Shown here in pieces: positions 18,414-27,506 of a stretch of DNA of 64,000 nucleotides. The notes under the pieces are model-generated. The model was not told the origin of the DNA, made no database searches, and saw only the letters and a list, made by a program, of their open reading frames with translations. The stretch is from Bacteriovorax stolpii (lineage in GTDB: Bacteria > Bdellovibrionota > Bacteriovoracia > Bacteriovoracales > Bacteriovoracaceae): NCBI GenBank assembly GCA_945905815.1, contig CAMDQH010000004.1:1-64000 (forward strand), read 5' to 3'. Both the position numbers and the translations under genes were made by a program. Within the stretch, counting starts at the first letter, position 1; the number at the start of each line of letters is the position of its first letter.

Positions 18414-19723
18414 AGAATGACATAAAAGTTATCCTCAATAATCAACGAGGCGTGGCCCTCATGATGATCATGACTGCCATCATCCTTCTCATGGCAATTT
18501 ACGGTGAATTTACTTTCGAGAGCAAAATTTCGCGCATTAAGGCGACCAATGTAATGGATAGATCACAGGCCAAGCTCTTAGCAGAATCGGGTCTACAAAT
18601 GGCCATGACACGACTAAAACTTTATAAAGAAGCGTTCAATAAACTAGAAAGCAATTCTGCCGCTAAGGCCCAGGTTCCACCACAACTCTTAAATCAATTA
18701 TGGGAAGTACCGTTTATTTTCCCTATCCCTGTTGGAGCAAACGCTACGGTTGCAGTTAAAGACACAGTAAAAAAGTTTACTGAAGATTCCCTTCTAGATG
18801 GGTCAATACGAGTCACAGTTACAAATATTTCAAACCGCATGAATCTTAATCTGTTGCGATTTGATACTTCTAAAAAAGTGACCGAGGATCCCAATAACCC
18901 TGACACTAATGATGGAATTGTGGATGCCAGCCCTAATGCGATCGTTAGCAACGTATCCGTTGATCAATCTTTGTATTTTATGATGAAGCGTTTAGTAGAT
19001 GAAAAAAAAGAAAAAGACGAAGCGTTCGATGATCGCTATGGAAATATTAATTATCAACAACTCATATCAAATCTTAAATTTTATATGTCAGATTATCAGA
19101 GTTTGTTAACTGATCCTACGGCCGGAGAGGCAGAATCTAATTTCCAAAAGATACCTTTAACCCCTAAATATGGCCCTCTCTCTTCGGCAAGCGAACTTTA
19201 TACAATTCCAGGTTGGGATGATGAATTAATTGAATTGATTCAAAATGAATTCAGTGTTTACCCATCCGCTCAAATAGACCTAAATAAACTCACTTCAAAT
19301 ATGTTACGAATATTAGTTCCCAATATCGATGAAGAACAAATTCGATCATTTTTTGAATATCGTGACAATCCCGAGCAGCCCAAATTCTTTAATTCGATTG
19401 ATGATTTTAAAAAATGGGTGGTTGATATCGAACGAGTCATGAATGAAACCGATTTTACTGACAGAATTGAGAAATTTACCAAAGCAGGAATTACCTTCGG
19501 ATCTAATCCCAATCTGTTTAAAGTTGTGTCCGAGGGCATACAAAACCGATCCACTTATACTTTAGTTGCCTACATCTATATGCCTAAACAGGAGAACTCA
19601 ACGAAATTAGAAAAAAAGCCTAATGAGACGGATGACGAATATAATAAAAGAGTGGCAGATGACACTAAAAACAAAACCACTCAACTACTAGAGCCTCGGA
19701 TCATTGAAATCCAGATAAATTAG
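18410..19723 (+). CDS. gspK: Minor pseudopilin GspK
   Basis: Largest pseudopilin, capping the tip. Leader MKNDIKVILNNQRG, then VALMMIMTAIILLMAIYG. It lacks Glu at +5, as known for GspK. The family's helix-hairpin-helix-like region is visible (SASELYTIPGWDDELIELI near residue 265 and QIDLNKLTSNMLRILVPNID). 437 residues, slightly longer than typical (about 330), with a charged C-terminal stretch. A 44-bp gap with a TAAAAT hexamer separates it from gspL. Confidence 0.93.
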   Translation: MKNDIKVILNNQRGVALMMIMTAIILLMAIYGEFTFESKISRIKATNVMDRSQAKLLAESGLQMAMTRLKLYKEAFNKLESNSAAKAQVPPQLLNQLWEVPFIFPIPVGANATVAVKDTVKKFTEDSLLDGSIRVTVTNISNRMNLNLLRFDTSKKVTEDPNNPDTNDGIVDASPNAIVSNVSVDQSLYFMMKRLVDEKKEKDEAFDDRYGNINYQQLISNLKFYMSDYQSLLTDPTAGEAESNFQKIPLTPKYGPLSSASELYTIPGWDDELIELIQNEFSVYPSAQIDLNKLTSNMLRILVPNIDEEQIRSFFEYRDNPEQPKFFNSIDDFKKWVVDIERVMNETDFTDRIEKFTKAGITFGSNPNLFKVVSEGIQNRSTYTLVAYIYMPKQENSTKLEKKPNETDDEYNKRVADDTKNKTTQLLEPRIIEIQIN

Positions 19724-19767
19724 CTATTTGCTAGGCTTATTCTAAAAAGATCAGGTAAAATAACAAT

Positions 19768-21354
19768 ATGCATGTATTGGCCATTGATGTCGGATCTTAT
19801 AGTGTAAAGTATATTTCCTCTTTCGTTGATAAACGTAAGGTGAATCACGTAGAAATGAGTGAAATCATTCTAAATGATTTTATGAGCGATCATCCTGATC
19901 TCATTATTCTCGATGCTCAAGCTACAATTGTACAAGAGATTATAGACTCTACTGCTCGTCCAGATACTCGAGTTATTTTCCAGACAGAAAATGAAATGCT
20001 AACTACTCGCTTCCTCACTCTTCCAGTTAAAAGTAAGAAGAAAGCTGAACTCATGCTTCCTTTTCAGCTAGAAGAAGATATTCCATTCGCATTAAGTGAA
20101 ATTCATTATGGCCATAGAATGGAGCCGGCCAAAACTCAACATTATGCTTTAATTAGTCTATTGCGTGGAACAGATTTTGATACTTTCTATAATGCTTTTA
20201 AAGAAAAGCATGCGCTTCCAAATATTCTTACTTCTGAGCCAAGTGTCGTTGAAAATTATTTTAATCAAAATGCAATAGCAGGTCCATTCTGTATTTTGGA
20301 TATTGGCCATAAAACTACAAAAGCGTATTTCTTTTATAACTCGCGCCTTATCGTTACTCACGTTAGCTATATTGGTGGTCATGAAATTAATGAGATGATT
20401 GCTCAAACGTATAAGATTGATCTTGATGAGGCGATTATTTACAAGCACCAGAATGCTTTTTTGCTAACATCAAATCAATATGACGAGGTAGACCAGGCGC
20501 AAAAAGACTTTGCAACGGCCATGGATAAAACACTCTCTCCTCTCATCTTAGATTTTAATCGCTGGAAGATTGGACTTAAGGTTAACCACGGTCTGTCGAT
20601 TGAACATATATTTATTACTGGTGGTACTTCTAATATTAAAAACATTTCGAATTACCTCACAGCGAAATGGGATACAAAGGTTGTTCTGCTTGAGACTTTT
20701 GATAAAATCGAATGCGAAAAAATTGATTTAAATCCCAAGAATAAATCCAAATTTGCTTTGGCCAATATGATGTCGATAGGGATGAAACGCAAAAATCGTT
20801 TTATTAACTTTCTGACAGGAAAATTTACCCAAGCCTCAGCAGCAGAAATTCCTCTCCATTCTTTTGCCTTTCTAGGTGTTAGAGTCGCTGCAGTGACCGC
20901 TGTTTTGTTTGTGTCACTCCTCACTGAGCGATTTTTTATAAAGCGTGATATTAAATTCGTAAATTTAAAGCTCGATAGGGTCATGAAAAATGAAGTACTG
21001 GCCCTCAATGGTCGTCTAAGAAGATCAGTTGCCATAAATCCTAAGCCAATATTAGATTCTCTGATAAAACGGAAACTGGGTATTACTCAGGAAATTTCAA
21101 CCATTCAGTCATCAATTGAAATAAAGGGACTCTCACCTCTCGTTGTAATCAGTCAGCTTGCTGCTGCAACTGAGGCAACTTTAATAAATTTCACGTCATC
21201 TGAGGAAGGTAAAATTATCGCTATATTCACTGCTGAAACTTCAGCTGAATTAAATAACCTTAAGGCCCAACTCGAAAGATCAACTCTTTCAGATATCATC
21301 ATCAAAACTGATATTGCCAAGCTTAAACTAACACTAACAGCGACGGATAATTAG
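19768..21354 (+). CDS. gspL: Type II secretion platform protein GspL
   Basis: Recruits GspE to the membrane. The N-terminal half is an actin-like ATPase fold of the PilM/GspL kind (MHVLAIDVGSYSVKYIS, then CILDIGHKTTKAYFF near residue 175 and IFITGGTSNIKNI near 290). One membrane segment lies near residues 370-388. The rest forms the periplasmic ferredoxin-like part. At 528 residues it is longer than usual (about 400). No Shine-Dalgarno is close to the ATG; TAAAAT ends six bases before it. gspM follows after one base. Confidence 0.9.
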   Translation: MHVLAIDVGSYSVKYISSFVDKRKVNHVEMSEIILNDFMSDHPDLIILDAQATIVQEIIDSTARPDTRVIFQTENEMLTTRFLTLPVKSKKKAELMLPFQLEEDIPFALSEIHYGHRMEPAKTQHYALISLLRGTDFDTFYNAFKEKHALPNILTSEPSVVENYFNQNAIAGPFCILDIGHKTTKAYFFYNSRLIVTHVSYIGGHEINEMIAQTYKIDLDEAIIYKHQNAFLLTSNQYDEVDQAQKDFATAMDKTLSPLILDFNRWKIGLKVNHGLSIEHIFITGGTSNIKNISNYLTAKWDTKVVLLETFDKIECEKIDLNPKNKSKFALANMMSIGMKRKNRFINFLTGKFTQASAAEIPLHSFAFLGVRVAAVTAVLFVSLLTERFFIKRDIKFVNLKLDRVMKNEVLALNGRLRRSVAINPKPILDSLIKRKLGITQEISTIQSSIEIKGLSPLVVISQLAAATEATLINFTSSEEGKIIAIFTAETSAELNNLKAQLERSTLSDIIIKTDIAKLKLTLTATDN

Positions 21355-21355
21355 C

Positions 21356-22003
21356 ATGGAAGATTTTAAAACTCTCCCTCTATTTAGAAGAATTGATCAG
21401 GTTTTATTTGAGCGCATCGACAAATTTAAGCAAACGGCGAACTATAACCCTGTTCAAGATTTTTATAATGGCCTTGAAGAAGATCAACAGAAAATCTTTA
21501 AAGGCATTTCTATTTTGGCAATTTTCCTAGTGCCACTTATAGGCCTTGGAGTTATTTGGTTACAAAATAACAGTTTCAAACAAGACCTTGAATTGAGAAC
21601 TTCAATTGTCTCTAATGCCAATGAAATTATTGGTAAAAGTCAGGGGTTACTAGAAATCACGCCTCAAGTGTTTTCTACAAACCCAATTGATAGCGCCTCC
21701 ATGATGACTTCAAGACTATCCGATATTCTTTCTTCGGCCGCGATTGATCTTTCAAAAATACAAGTCAATGACTTTACCTCCGTTACCATTTCTAGTCATG
21801 TATCGAAAGCCGAAGCAAATTTTGCATTCAATAACGTTTCGACTGATGAACTAGTTAATATTTTCACCGCAATGATTTCTCGCGAAAAGTTTCGTATTTC
21901 TTCTCTAGAAGTGAACAGAAATCAAGACACAAATATGCTGCAAGGTAAATTCCATGCTATCCATTTTAGTTTTTTTACACCTAACGGTGCAGGAGAAGAA
22001 TAA
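21356..22003 (+). CDS. gspM: Type II secretion platform protein GspM
   Basis: Partner of GspL in the inner-membrane platform. 215 residues: an N-terminal cytoplasmic segment of about 48, one membrane helix (about 49-68: ISILAIFLVPLIGLGVIWLQ), a short coiled stretch and a periplasmic domain. Sequence similarity to known GspM is low, as is normal. The call rests on size, topology and position between gspL and gspN. The stop and gspN start overlap (TAATG). Confidence 0.82.
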   Translation: MEDFKTLPLFRRIDQVLFERIDKFKQTANYNPVQDFYNGLEEDQQKIFKGISILAIFLVPLIGLGVIWLQNNSFKQDLELRTSIVSNANEIIGKSQGLLEITPQVFSTNPIDSASMMTSRLSDILSSAAIDLSKIQVNDFTSVTISSHVSKAEANFAFNNVSTDELVNIFTAMISREKFRISSLEVNRNQDTNMLQGKFHAIHFSFFTPNGAGEE

Positions 22004-22923
22004 TGGCCGTGGTTGCGACTGAAGTTCAATCCCTGAATGATATTCAGTACAAGAGTAAATTTAAAATATTGTTTTTAATATTGACCGTTTTTTTTCTTTT
22101 TATTTTCTCATTTATTAGTTTCTACCCCATTGGCGACAAAATTAAGTCGATTATAAAAACGAGTTTACATGGTCAGGGTTGTAACCCAGACTTTGATGAA
22201 ATGCACTTGGAATGGCTCTTGCCTAAAATCGTCATCTCCGATTTATCAATCCCTGCAAGCTGTCTTGAGAAAACTGGTGAGCCTATCCGTTTTCCCCGCT
22301 TCAGTATCAACTATAATATAATTAACTTTGCCCCCTTTGGTCTTCCGTTTCGAATTGATACAACGCTTGGTGGGCAAGCAATTTCTCTATACTATGTTCT
22401 TGGTTTCAACTCCCAAATGATTCGCCTTAAAGATCAAACATTAGACCTCGCGAAGCTTAAGCCAATTCTAGGGGAAAATGTTAAGTTGGCCGGAAATGTA
22501 ACAATTGATTTGAATTTAGGGATGTCCAGCAACAGAATCTCTAATCTTTCTCTTAAGGCACAGTCAAAGAATCTACAGATTCCATCTCAGAACATTCAAG
22601 GATTCACGACTCCACCTATTAAACTTAATGAATTCTATCTTGAAGGTTCATCTGAAGCTCATCCACGTGTACAGATCGATAAACTTATTATGGGTGATAC
22701 GGACTCTCCGCTAAGAGCTAACTTTAAAGGCAAGATTGATTTGCAAGAAGGTAACATAGCGATGTCACCGCTTGACTTGAGTGGCGAAATTGCATTTTCT
22801 GAAAATTTTAAAAACTCACTGCCATTAGTGAGCATGTTATTTCAGTCTTTCTCTCAAAAAGATGGATTTTATCAGATCAGACTCGGTGGAACGCTGGGTT
22901 CTCCCAAGCCGTCTGCACCTTAG
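22003..22923 (+). CDS. gspN: Type II secretion protein GspN
   Basis: 306-residue protein with one N-terminal membrane segment (about 23-43) and an AsmA-like periplasmic beta region, as in the GspN family found in Deltaproteobacteria-type systems. Typical elements are the ISLYYVLG/LKLKPILG-like strands and repeated amphipathic strands near 110-290. Its role in secretion is not settled and many systems lack it. It ends the operon and is convergent with merR, with one base between stops. Confidence 0.8.
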   Translation: MAVVATEVQSLNDIQYKSKFKILFLILTVFFLFIFSFISFYPIGDKIKSIIKTSLHGQGCNPDFDEMHLEWLLPKIVISDLSIPASCLEKTGEPIRFPRFSINYNIINFAPFGLPFRIDTTLGGQAISLYYVLGFNSQMIRLKDQTLDLAKLKPILGENVKLAGNVTIDLNLGMSSNRISNLSLKAQSKNLQIPSQNIQGFTTPPIKLNEFYLEGSSEAHPRVQIDKLIMGDTDSPLRANFKGKIDLQEGNIAMSPLDLSGEIAFSENFKNSLPLVSMLFQSFSQKDGFYQIRLGGTLGSPKPSAP

Positions 22924-22924
22924 A

Positions 22925-23296
22925 CTACCAGTTGTTTTTGGATTTAATTTCTCTAATGACTTGCAAGGCAGAGATCAGCATATTCTTGGCAAAATCGACA
23001 TCACCTGACTCTTTCAAAACATCAGAAACTTCTCCTTGAGAAGTTGCCTCTATTTCAAAGCTAGTGCCTTTAATGGCGATCTTCGCCTCTAGCACGGTCA
23101 TCTTTTCTACAAAAAGCAGTTTCTTGATTTTTAATATAGCTTCGACATCTTTGCGGGCATAAATTTTTTGACCAGAATCAGAATCAACAGGGGATATTTC
23201 ATCAAATTCAGTTTCCCAGAACCTGATGACATAAGGCTTCACCCCAGTAATTGGGGTGAGTTCTTGAAACTTAAAATTGGATTTATTTGGAATCAT
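22925..23296 (-). CDS. MerR-family regulator, ihfA neighbour type
   Basis: A 123-residue protein. The MerR-type winged helix occupies residues 8-75: FQELTPITGVKPYVIRFWE (helix-turn-helix), then GQKIYARKDVEAILKIKKLL (wing and following helix). It lacks a cysteine-bearing metal site or long drug-binding domain. Such short MerR genes commonly sit next to ihfA in several proteobacterial groups. Target unknown. It follows ihfA on the same strand after 25 bp and probably shares its transcript. Confidence 0.88.
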   Translation of the reverse strand: MIPNKSNFKFQELTPITGVKPYVIRFWETEFDEISPVDSDSGQKIYARKDVEAILKIKKLLFVEKMTVLEAKIAIKGTSFEIEATSQGEVSDVLKESGDVDFAKNMLISALQVIREIKSKNNW

Positions 23297-23321
23297 AGAA
23301 AAATGTTATCAACGATTGTGA

Positions 23322-23735
23322 CTATTCGTCATTATCATCATCGTAAACTGTATCATCTTCATTATTCAGGAATGAGCTTAAGGCACGCGGCTTAGCTTCC
23401 TTAATTGGAAGAGATGTATTCTCATTACCATTCTCATCAAGACGGTGAGAGTATCGCTCAGTGATATCCTCTTTGAGGATCTGAGAAGGTTTGAACGTCA
23501 GCACACGACGCGCACTAATATTCATGGCCGTACCTGTTTGAGGATTACGCCCCACACGAGTCGCTTTGTCGCGAATAGAAAAGTTTCCGAATCCGGAAAT
23601 TTTCACTTTCTCGCCCTTGGCCAAAGTTTCTTTAATGACCTTAAAGACCAAATCCACTAATTCAGCAGCTTCTTTCTTCGAGAATCCTGCTTCTTTGTAA
23701 ATCCGCTCTACTATGTCTGCCTTAGTCATGCTCAT
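23322..23735 (-). CDS. ihfA: Integration host factor alpha / HU-family DNA-bending protein
   Basis: Nucleoid-associated DNA-bending protein. MTKADIVERIYKEAGFSKKEA, GEKVKISGFGNFSIR and the beta-arm motif GRNPQTG match IHF-alpha closely. The start at 23735 (MSMTKAD) is preferred because GGGAG lies seven bases upstream; ATG codons at 23759 and 23729 also exist. A charged, acidic C-terminal extension of about 45 residues (ending TVYDDDNDE) is absent from standard IHF-alpha, which stops near residue 99. In Escherichia coli ihfA follows rplT-pheST; here rplT and a terminator precede it directly and pheST is missing. Confidence 0.93.
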   Translation of the reverse strand: MSMTKADIVERIYKEAGFSKKEAAELVDLVFKVIKETLAKGEKVKISGFGNFSIRDKATRVGRNPQTGTAMNISARRVLTFKPSQILKEDITERYSHRLDENGNENTSLPIKEAKPRALSSFLNNEDDTVYDDDNDE

Positions 23736-23905
23736 CAAAAATCTCCCATGAAGTTTCATAAGCTTATCGCCAACTTTTTAGAATTATTAATAGGTTAGCA
23801 GTAAACTGAATTAACTCAAGAGAAAAATAATCGAATAATTAAGTAATTTCAAGCGTTTAAAAAAATGATAATTATATAAGTTCTTACAATTTGGTAATTT
23901 TAGGC

Positions 23906-23932
23906 AAAAAAAAAGCCACCCGAAGGTGGCTT
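23906..23932 (-). terminator. Rho-independent terminator after rplT
   Basis: On the minus strand an 8-bp stem AAGCCACC / GGTGGCTT closes on a stable TTCG tetraloop. The loop occupies 23921-23924, and a run of nine T (23914-23906) follows. It ends the infC-rpmI-rplT transcript. Confidence 0.93.
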
Positions 23933-23942
23933 GAAATAAAAA

Positions 23943-24287
23943 CTATTTAGTAGCTTCGTAAATTGCTGTGAAAGCTTTGAAATCGTGGATTGCAAGCTCG
24001 GAAAGCATTTTACGATTGATCGTAATATCTTTCTTCTTCAATCCAGAAACGAATTGAGAGTAAGAAGTTCCGAGCATACGTGCTCCAGCATTGATACGGA
24101 CAATCCAAAGTTTACGGATGTCACGCTTCAATAGACGACGACCAATGAAAGCGTAATGAAGTGCACGACGAACTGTCTCAGAAGCATGCTTGAACTTCGT
24201 ACGACGGTCGAAGTGAAATCCCTTCGCTAGTTTTAAAATTTTGTTTCTACGTTGACGGGCCTTAAAGCCTCTCTTAACTCGTGCCAT
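23943..24287 (-). CDS. rplT: 50S ribosomal protein L20
   Basis: Binds 23S rRNA early in large-subunit assembly. The 114-residue sequence is canonical: MARVKRGFKARQRRNKILKLA at the N-terminus and RINAGARMLGTSYSQFVSGL with LAIHDFKAFTAI near the C-terminus. GGAGAG precedes the ATG. An 87-bp gap separates it from rpmI, longer than a typical intra-operon gap. L20 represses rpmI-rplT translation in some bacteria. I see no defined L20 site here. Confidence 0.98.
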   Translation of the reverse strand: MARVKRGFKARQRRNKILKLAKGFHFDRRTKFKHASETVRRALHYAFIGRRLLKRDIRKLWIVRINAGARMLGTSYSQFVSGLKKKDITINRKMLSELAIHDFKAFTAIYEATK

Positions 24288-24374
24288 GGTGGCTCTCCTT
24301 CTTCGTTCTCAGGGGGACTATTAAATCTCTTAACCCTGTTTCACTACTCTCGACGGTTTATAAAAAAATTCCTA

Positions 24375-24575
24375 CTACACTAAGTAAGGAATACACATTG
24401 AAGCATTATGGTAATCACCAGAATGAACATATCCTGGAGAACCTTTATCTTTCTTAGCTTTCTTAGACTTGTTAATTAACAAGTGACGTAAGTGAGCTTT
24501 TTTAAATTTAATTTTACCAGTAGCTGTAACTCTGAATCGTTTTGCAGCTGCACGTTTCGTCTTCATCTTTGGCAT
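24375..24575 (-). CDS. rpmI: 50S ribosomal protein L35
   Basis: Small basic ribosomal protein, 66 residues. MPKMKTKRAAAKRFRVTATGKIK and AHLRHLLINKSKKAK are typical. Start at 24575 is set by AGGAG six bases upstream; a longer frame from 24593 would bury this site. The C-terminal tail (DYHNASMCIPYLV) differs from the common form. It lies between infC and rplT. Confidence 0.97.
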   Translation of the reverse strand: MPKMKTKRAAAKRFRVTATGKIKFKKAHLRHLLINKSKKAKKDKGSPGYVHSGDYHNASMCIPYLV

Positions 24576-24660
24576 ATATCGCTCCTGAAGCAAATAATAG
24601 AATTCATAAATAAATGAGTGCGTGAAATTAACACGAGAGAACCAAGAGATAAAGTATTAT

Positions 24661-25194
24661 CTAAGGTTTCTTGCCTTTCCCAGGTGCAACCATAGCTATC
24701 ACTCGATTTCCCATCATTTTAGAGGGAGATTCAATGACAGCGCCCTTATCGAGGACTTGCTTAACAATTTCATCGAACTTGGCCAGACCGAGGTCCTTGT
24801 GTGCCATCTCTCGACCACGAAATTGCATAAGAAGCTTAACTTTGTCGCCCTGCTCCAAAAACTTCTCAATGTGATTGAGTTTAGTTTCAAGGTCATGCTT
24901 TTCGATATTGGGACGAAACTTAATTTCTTTAACTTCGATAACGATTTGTTTTTTCTTTGCTTCTGCCAGTTTCTTCTGAATTTGGTATTTGAATTTACCG
25001 TAGTCCATCATCTTCACAACTGGAGGAGCTGCATTAGGAGATATTTCGATCAGATCCAAACCCTCAGAGTCGGCCATGAGTCTCGCCTGAGCTAGAGTGA
25101 CAACACCGTAAGGCTTGCCATCGTCACCAATCAGTCTGATCTCGTGAGCACGGATTCTGTCGTTTACACGTGGCTCTTGAACTTTTTCGCTTAT
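24661..25194 (-). CDS. infC: Translation initiation factor IF-3, apparent AUA start
   Basis: Prevents subunit association and proofreads start codons. Family landmarks are RVNDRIRAHEIRLIG, GLDLIEISPNAAPPVVKMMDYGKF, KKKQIVIEVKEIKFRP and FRGREMAHKDLG. The only good Shine-Dalgarno, GGAGG at 25205-25201, lies inside the longest frame, six bases before an in-frame ATA at 25194. The longer frame begins with a GTG at 25221 that has no such site and lies in an inverted repeat (GCACTT/AAGTGC). Starting at ATA gives 177 residues, the normal size. Rare infC start codons (AUU in E. coli, AUC in Myxococcus) are part of IF-3 autoregulation. Confidence 0.93.
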   Translation of the reverse strand: MSEKVQEPRVNDRIRAHEIRLIGDDGKPYGVVTLAQARLMADSEGLDLIEISPNAAPPVVKMMDYGKFKYQIQKKLAEAKKKQIVIEVKEIKFRPNIEKHDLETKLNHIEKFLEQGDKVKLLMQFRGREMAHKDLGLAKFDEIVKQVLDKGAVIESPSKMMGNRVIAMVAPGKGKKP

Positions 25195-25205
25195 AACCCA
25201 CCTCC
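25195..25205 (-). promoter_or_regulatory. Shine-Dalgarno that fixes the infC start
   Basis: GGAGG (25205-25201) plus a six-base spacer (TGGGTT) lead directly to ATA at 25194. There is no ATG, GTG or TTG at that spacing in frame. Confidence 0.75.
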
Positions 25206-25282
25206 GAAATATTTGGGGCACTTTTAAAACAAGTGCAAAATTACAACGCTTTGAGGCTACCTGACAAACTAAAAAAGCTTAA

Positions 25283-25726
25283 TCACCCATGGAATAAGAC
25301 TTCCAGGGATAAAACAAGCTCAGGAGTCAGTCGTCTTTTGGCCACAATCATGAATGATGCAGCAATTTTCTGGCTTTGACGCTGTAGGTTTTCCCACTCT
25401 ACATAGCATTCTTTAAGCACCAGACTCCAATCAGTAGCAGTTAGAGCTTTACGGTGGACGAGAGTTTGGACCCAATCATCCATGCGTAATTCTCCAGTTA
25501 ATTCCTTCTTGGGGCCAATAACCGAGCGGGCAACCTGACAGAGTGCCTCTCCGCCCAATACTGCGCCTGGAGCGCGGTCAAACAGCAGGTAGACTGACTC
25601 TTCGGCCAGGTCCATTCCAAGATTATCCAGTTGCCCATCAATTTCCTGAGATTTCTCTAACCAATCTCTACCCAGATGTTCAGAGGCGAGACTTAAAAAA
25701 CGACAATTTGGTAGCAGTGACTTCAT
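25283..25726 (-). CDS. Hypothetical protein, 147 residues
   Basis: I do not recognise this family. It is a soluble, mostly helical protein without signal peptide or membrane segment. Visible parts are DLAEESVYLLFDRAPGAVLGG near residue 40-60 and a C-terminal KRRLTPELVLSLEVLFHG. Trp occurs in several helices. It begins four bases after the plsB stop and lies before infC, so it is probably transcribed with both. The reading frame is long for chance in this region and fits the operon strand, supporting a real gene. Confidence 0.65.
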   Translation of the reverse strand: MKSLLPNCRFLSLASEHLGRDWLEKSQEIDGQLDNLGMDLAEESVYLLFDRAPGAVLGGEALCQVARSVIGPKKELTGELRMDDWVQTLVHRKALTATDWSLVLKECYVEWENLQRQSQKIAASFMIVAKRRLTPELVLSLEVLFHG

Positions 25727-25730
25727 GAGA

Positions 25731-27500
25731 CTAGGCCTTATTAAATTTAAGATTAATGGAAACCTGATCGTTTAATTCTCGAATGAATTTATCGATAGAA
25801 GCATCTAGTTTAGGGATATCAATAACTTTAAAAGTACGATCTTCATTTCTCTCCAAAACTTTCTGATTCAAATGATAATCCAATGTCTCTTTAATTATTG
25901 GTACAGCAAAAGACTCTGGGTATTTAACTACTCGCCCATGTTCAAGCTCAAGATCAAATAGCTCTTTTGCAACTTGAATAAAGCGCTCCTGAGTGAAGCT
26001 CTCACTGGCAAGGTACTTCACTGACAAGCTTGAAATATAATAAGCTTCATAAAGATACGAGAGAGCTGTTGAAAAGCGTCTTACCTTAGTTGCAATCTGG
26101 TATAATTCCTGGCTCGAAAGCTTCATGCACTCATCGATTGATTCCACTTTTCGACCTAAAGCATACGAAATAATATTCAGGGCTTCACGAATCATTTCTT
26201 TTACTGTGGGAAGATAGAACTCATACTTAAGTTCTTTACGCTTGGTCTGGAGGTAGCGTGTGAGAGACATGCCATCTTTGATCGAACCATTAAATACATT
26301 GAACCAAGTTGAATTGATGATTCCGGAAACTAAAAAGTGATGGAGAATCATGTTCTTATGATACAGAACTTCAACTCGTCTTTCAGATTTGATGACATAA
26401 AAAACTTGATTAAGTTTTTCACGCTTTAAAACTTCAATTTTCTTATTACCGATAAACATATCCAAGGCAGATCTCAAAGAATTCCCAAAAAGAGATGACT
26501 TAAGAGTCGGAGTCAAAGGGATATTTAAGGCCTTGCAATATTCAACAACATCCATCGCTCGCTCTTCAATTTGTTTCCAAGTTAAAGCACCTGATGGTTC
26601 GTCCAACATGATAAGCGCTAGAAGAGATGATGGAGTGATTGGCATCCCGCGGCCAACAGCTGTAAAGCACTGGAAGGCCAGCTTTTGAGTGGCTTCTTTA
26701 ATCTCACCCTTAAAGCTTTCAACGATTATTCCTTCACCAAAATGAAGGTGAATGGTACCGAGTCGTTTGTTAAATAGTTTGAAGATTTTAAATAACTGAG
26801 CACCATTTTCTGGTTTTTTCTTTCCACCACCCAACTCACGAGCGTGGGCCTTCTCTTCCGGAATATGCTCGTGTGCTAATGAAACAGGAATAAACATGAG
26901 AGGCTTGGAACCTTTTAATTGAGCGTGACTTTCAAGCAGCATTTGAAACAATCCGTACTTTGGCTTTAAAAGTTTTCCGGTTCTGGTTCTTCCACCTTCA
27001 AAGAAAAACTCAACGACTTGGTTAGTTTTTAGTAGGTAGTAGATATACGCTTCAAAAGTCATTTTATACAACTGATCAGATGTGAAAGAGCGGCGAATAA
27101 AAAACGCTCCCGCCTTACCAAAGAATTGTCCCATAGGGAAAACGTTAAGATTAATCCCGGCAGCGACCCGAATCGCCACTTCAAAGTTTTTATACATCGA
27201 GTAAGTAAGTGCTACGTAGTCAGCATGTGACTGGTGATTAGGAACCAGAATGATGTGATACTTTTCTTTCAAATCATGAAAGTCTGTACCAGGAAAAACT
27301 TCCAGGTTCACGCCGTCATAAAGTTTAAGAAAAGTGGCATCAATAATCTTCACCGCGGAATTCACCACAGTGGGTGAAAACTCGCCGTGAATTTCTTTAA
27401 AGATTTTTTTTACTTTAGTAAGATCATCCGGTCTGGATGCTAATCTTTCTGCAAGTTTGGGATTCGAGAGAACAACATTTAATACTTCATCAGAAAACAT
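25731..27500 (-). CDS. plsB: Glycerol-3-phosphate acyltransferase, PlsB type
   Basis: Membrane-associated enzyme that acylates sn-glycerol-3-phosphate at position 1, the first step of phospholipid synthesis. Acyltransferase motifs: NHQSHAD (His89, Asp94) as block I, GAFFIRRSF as block II, FFEGGRTRTGKLLKPKYG as block III and FIPVSLAHE as block IV. At 589 residues it is shorter than E. coli PlsB (about 800) and close to the shorter forms of non-enteric bacteria. It sits six bases after the IMPDH/GMPR-family gene. Confidence 0.92.
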   Translation of the reverse strand: MFSDEVLNVVLSNPKLAERLASRPDDLTKVKKIFKEIHGEFSPTVVNSAVKIIDATFLKLYDGVNLEVFPGTDFHDLKEKYHIILVPNHQSHADYVALTYSMYKNFEVAIRVAAGINLNVFPMGQFFGKAGAFFIRRSFTSDQLYKMTFEAYIYYLLKTNQVVEFFFEGGRTRTGKLLKPKYGLFQMLLESHAQLKGSKPLMFIPVSLAHEHIPEEKAHARELGGGKKKPENGAQLFKIFKLFNKRLGTIHLHFGEGIIVESFKGEIKEATQKLAFQCFTAVGRGMPITPSSLLALIMLDEPSGALTWKQIEERAMDVVEYCKALNIPLTPTLKSSLFGNSLRSALDMFIGNKKIEVLKREKLNQVFYVIKSERRVEVLYHKNMILHHFLVSGIINSTWFNVFNGSIKDGMSLTRYLQTKRKELKYEFYLPTVKEMIREALNIISYALGRKVESIDECMKLSSQELYQIATKVRRFSTALSYLYEAYYISSLSVKYLASESFTQERFIQVAKELFDLELEHGRVVKYPESFAVPIIKETLDYHLNQKVLERNEDRTFKVIDIPKLDASIDKFIRELNDQVSINLKFNKA

Positions 27501-27506
27501 GTTTGC

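Noticed and set aside
25195-25221. infC starting at GTG (25221)
   Set aside because: The GTG lacks a ribosome binding site, lies in an inverted repeat, and places the only strong Shine-Dalgarno inside the coding region.
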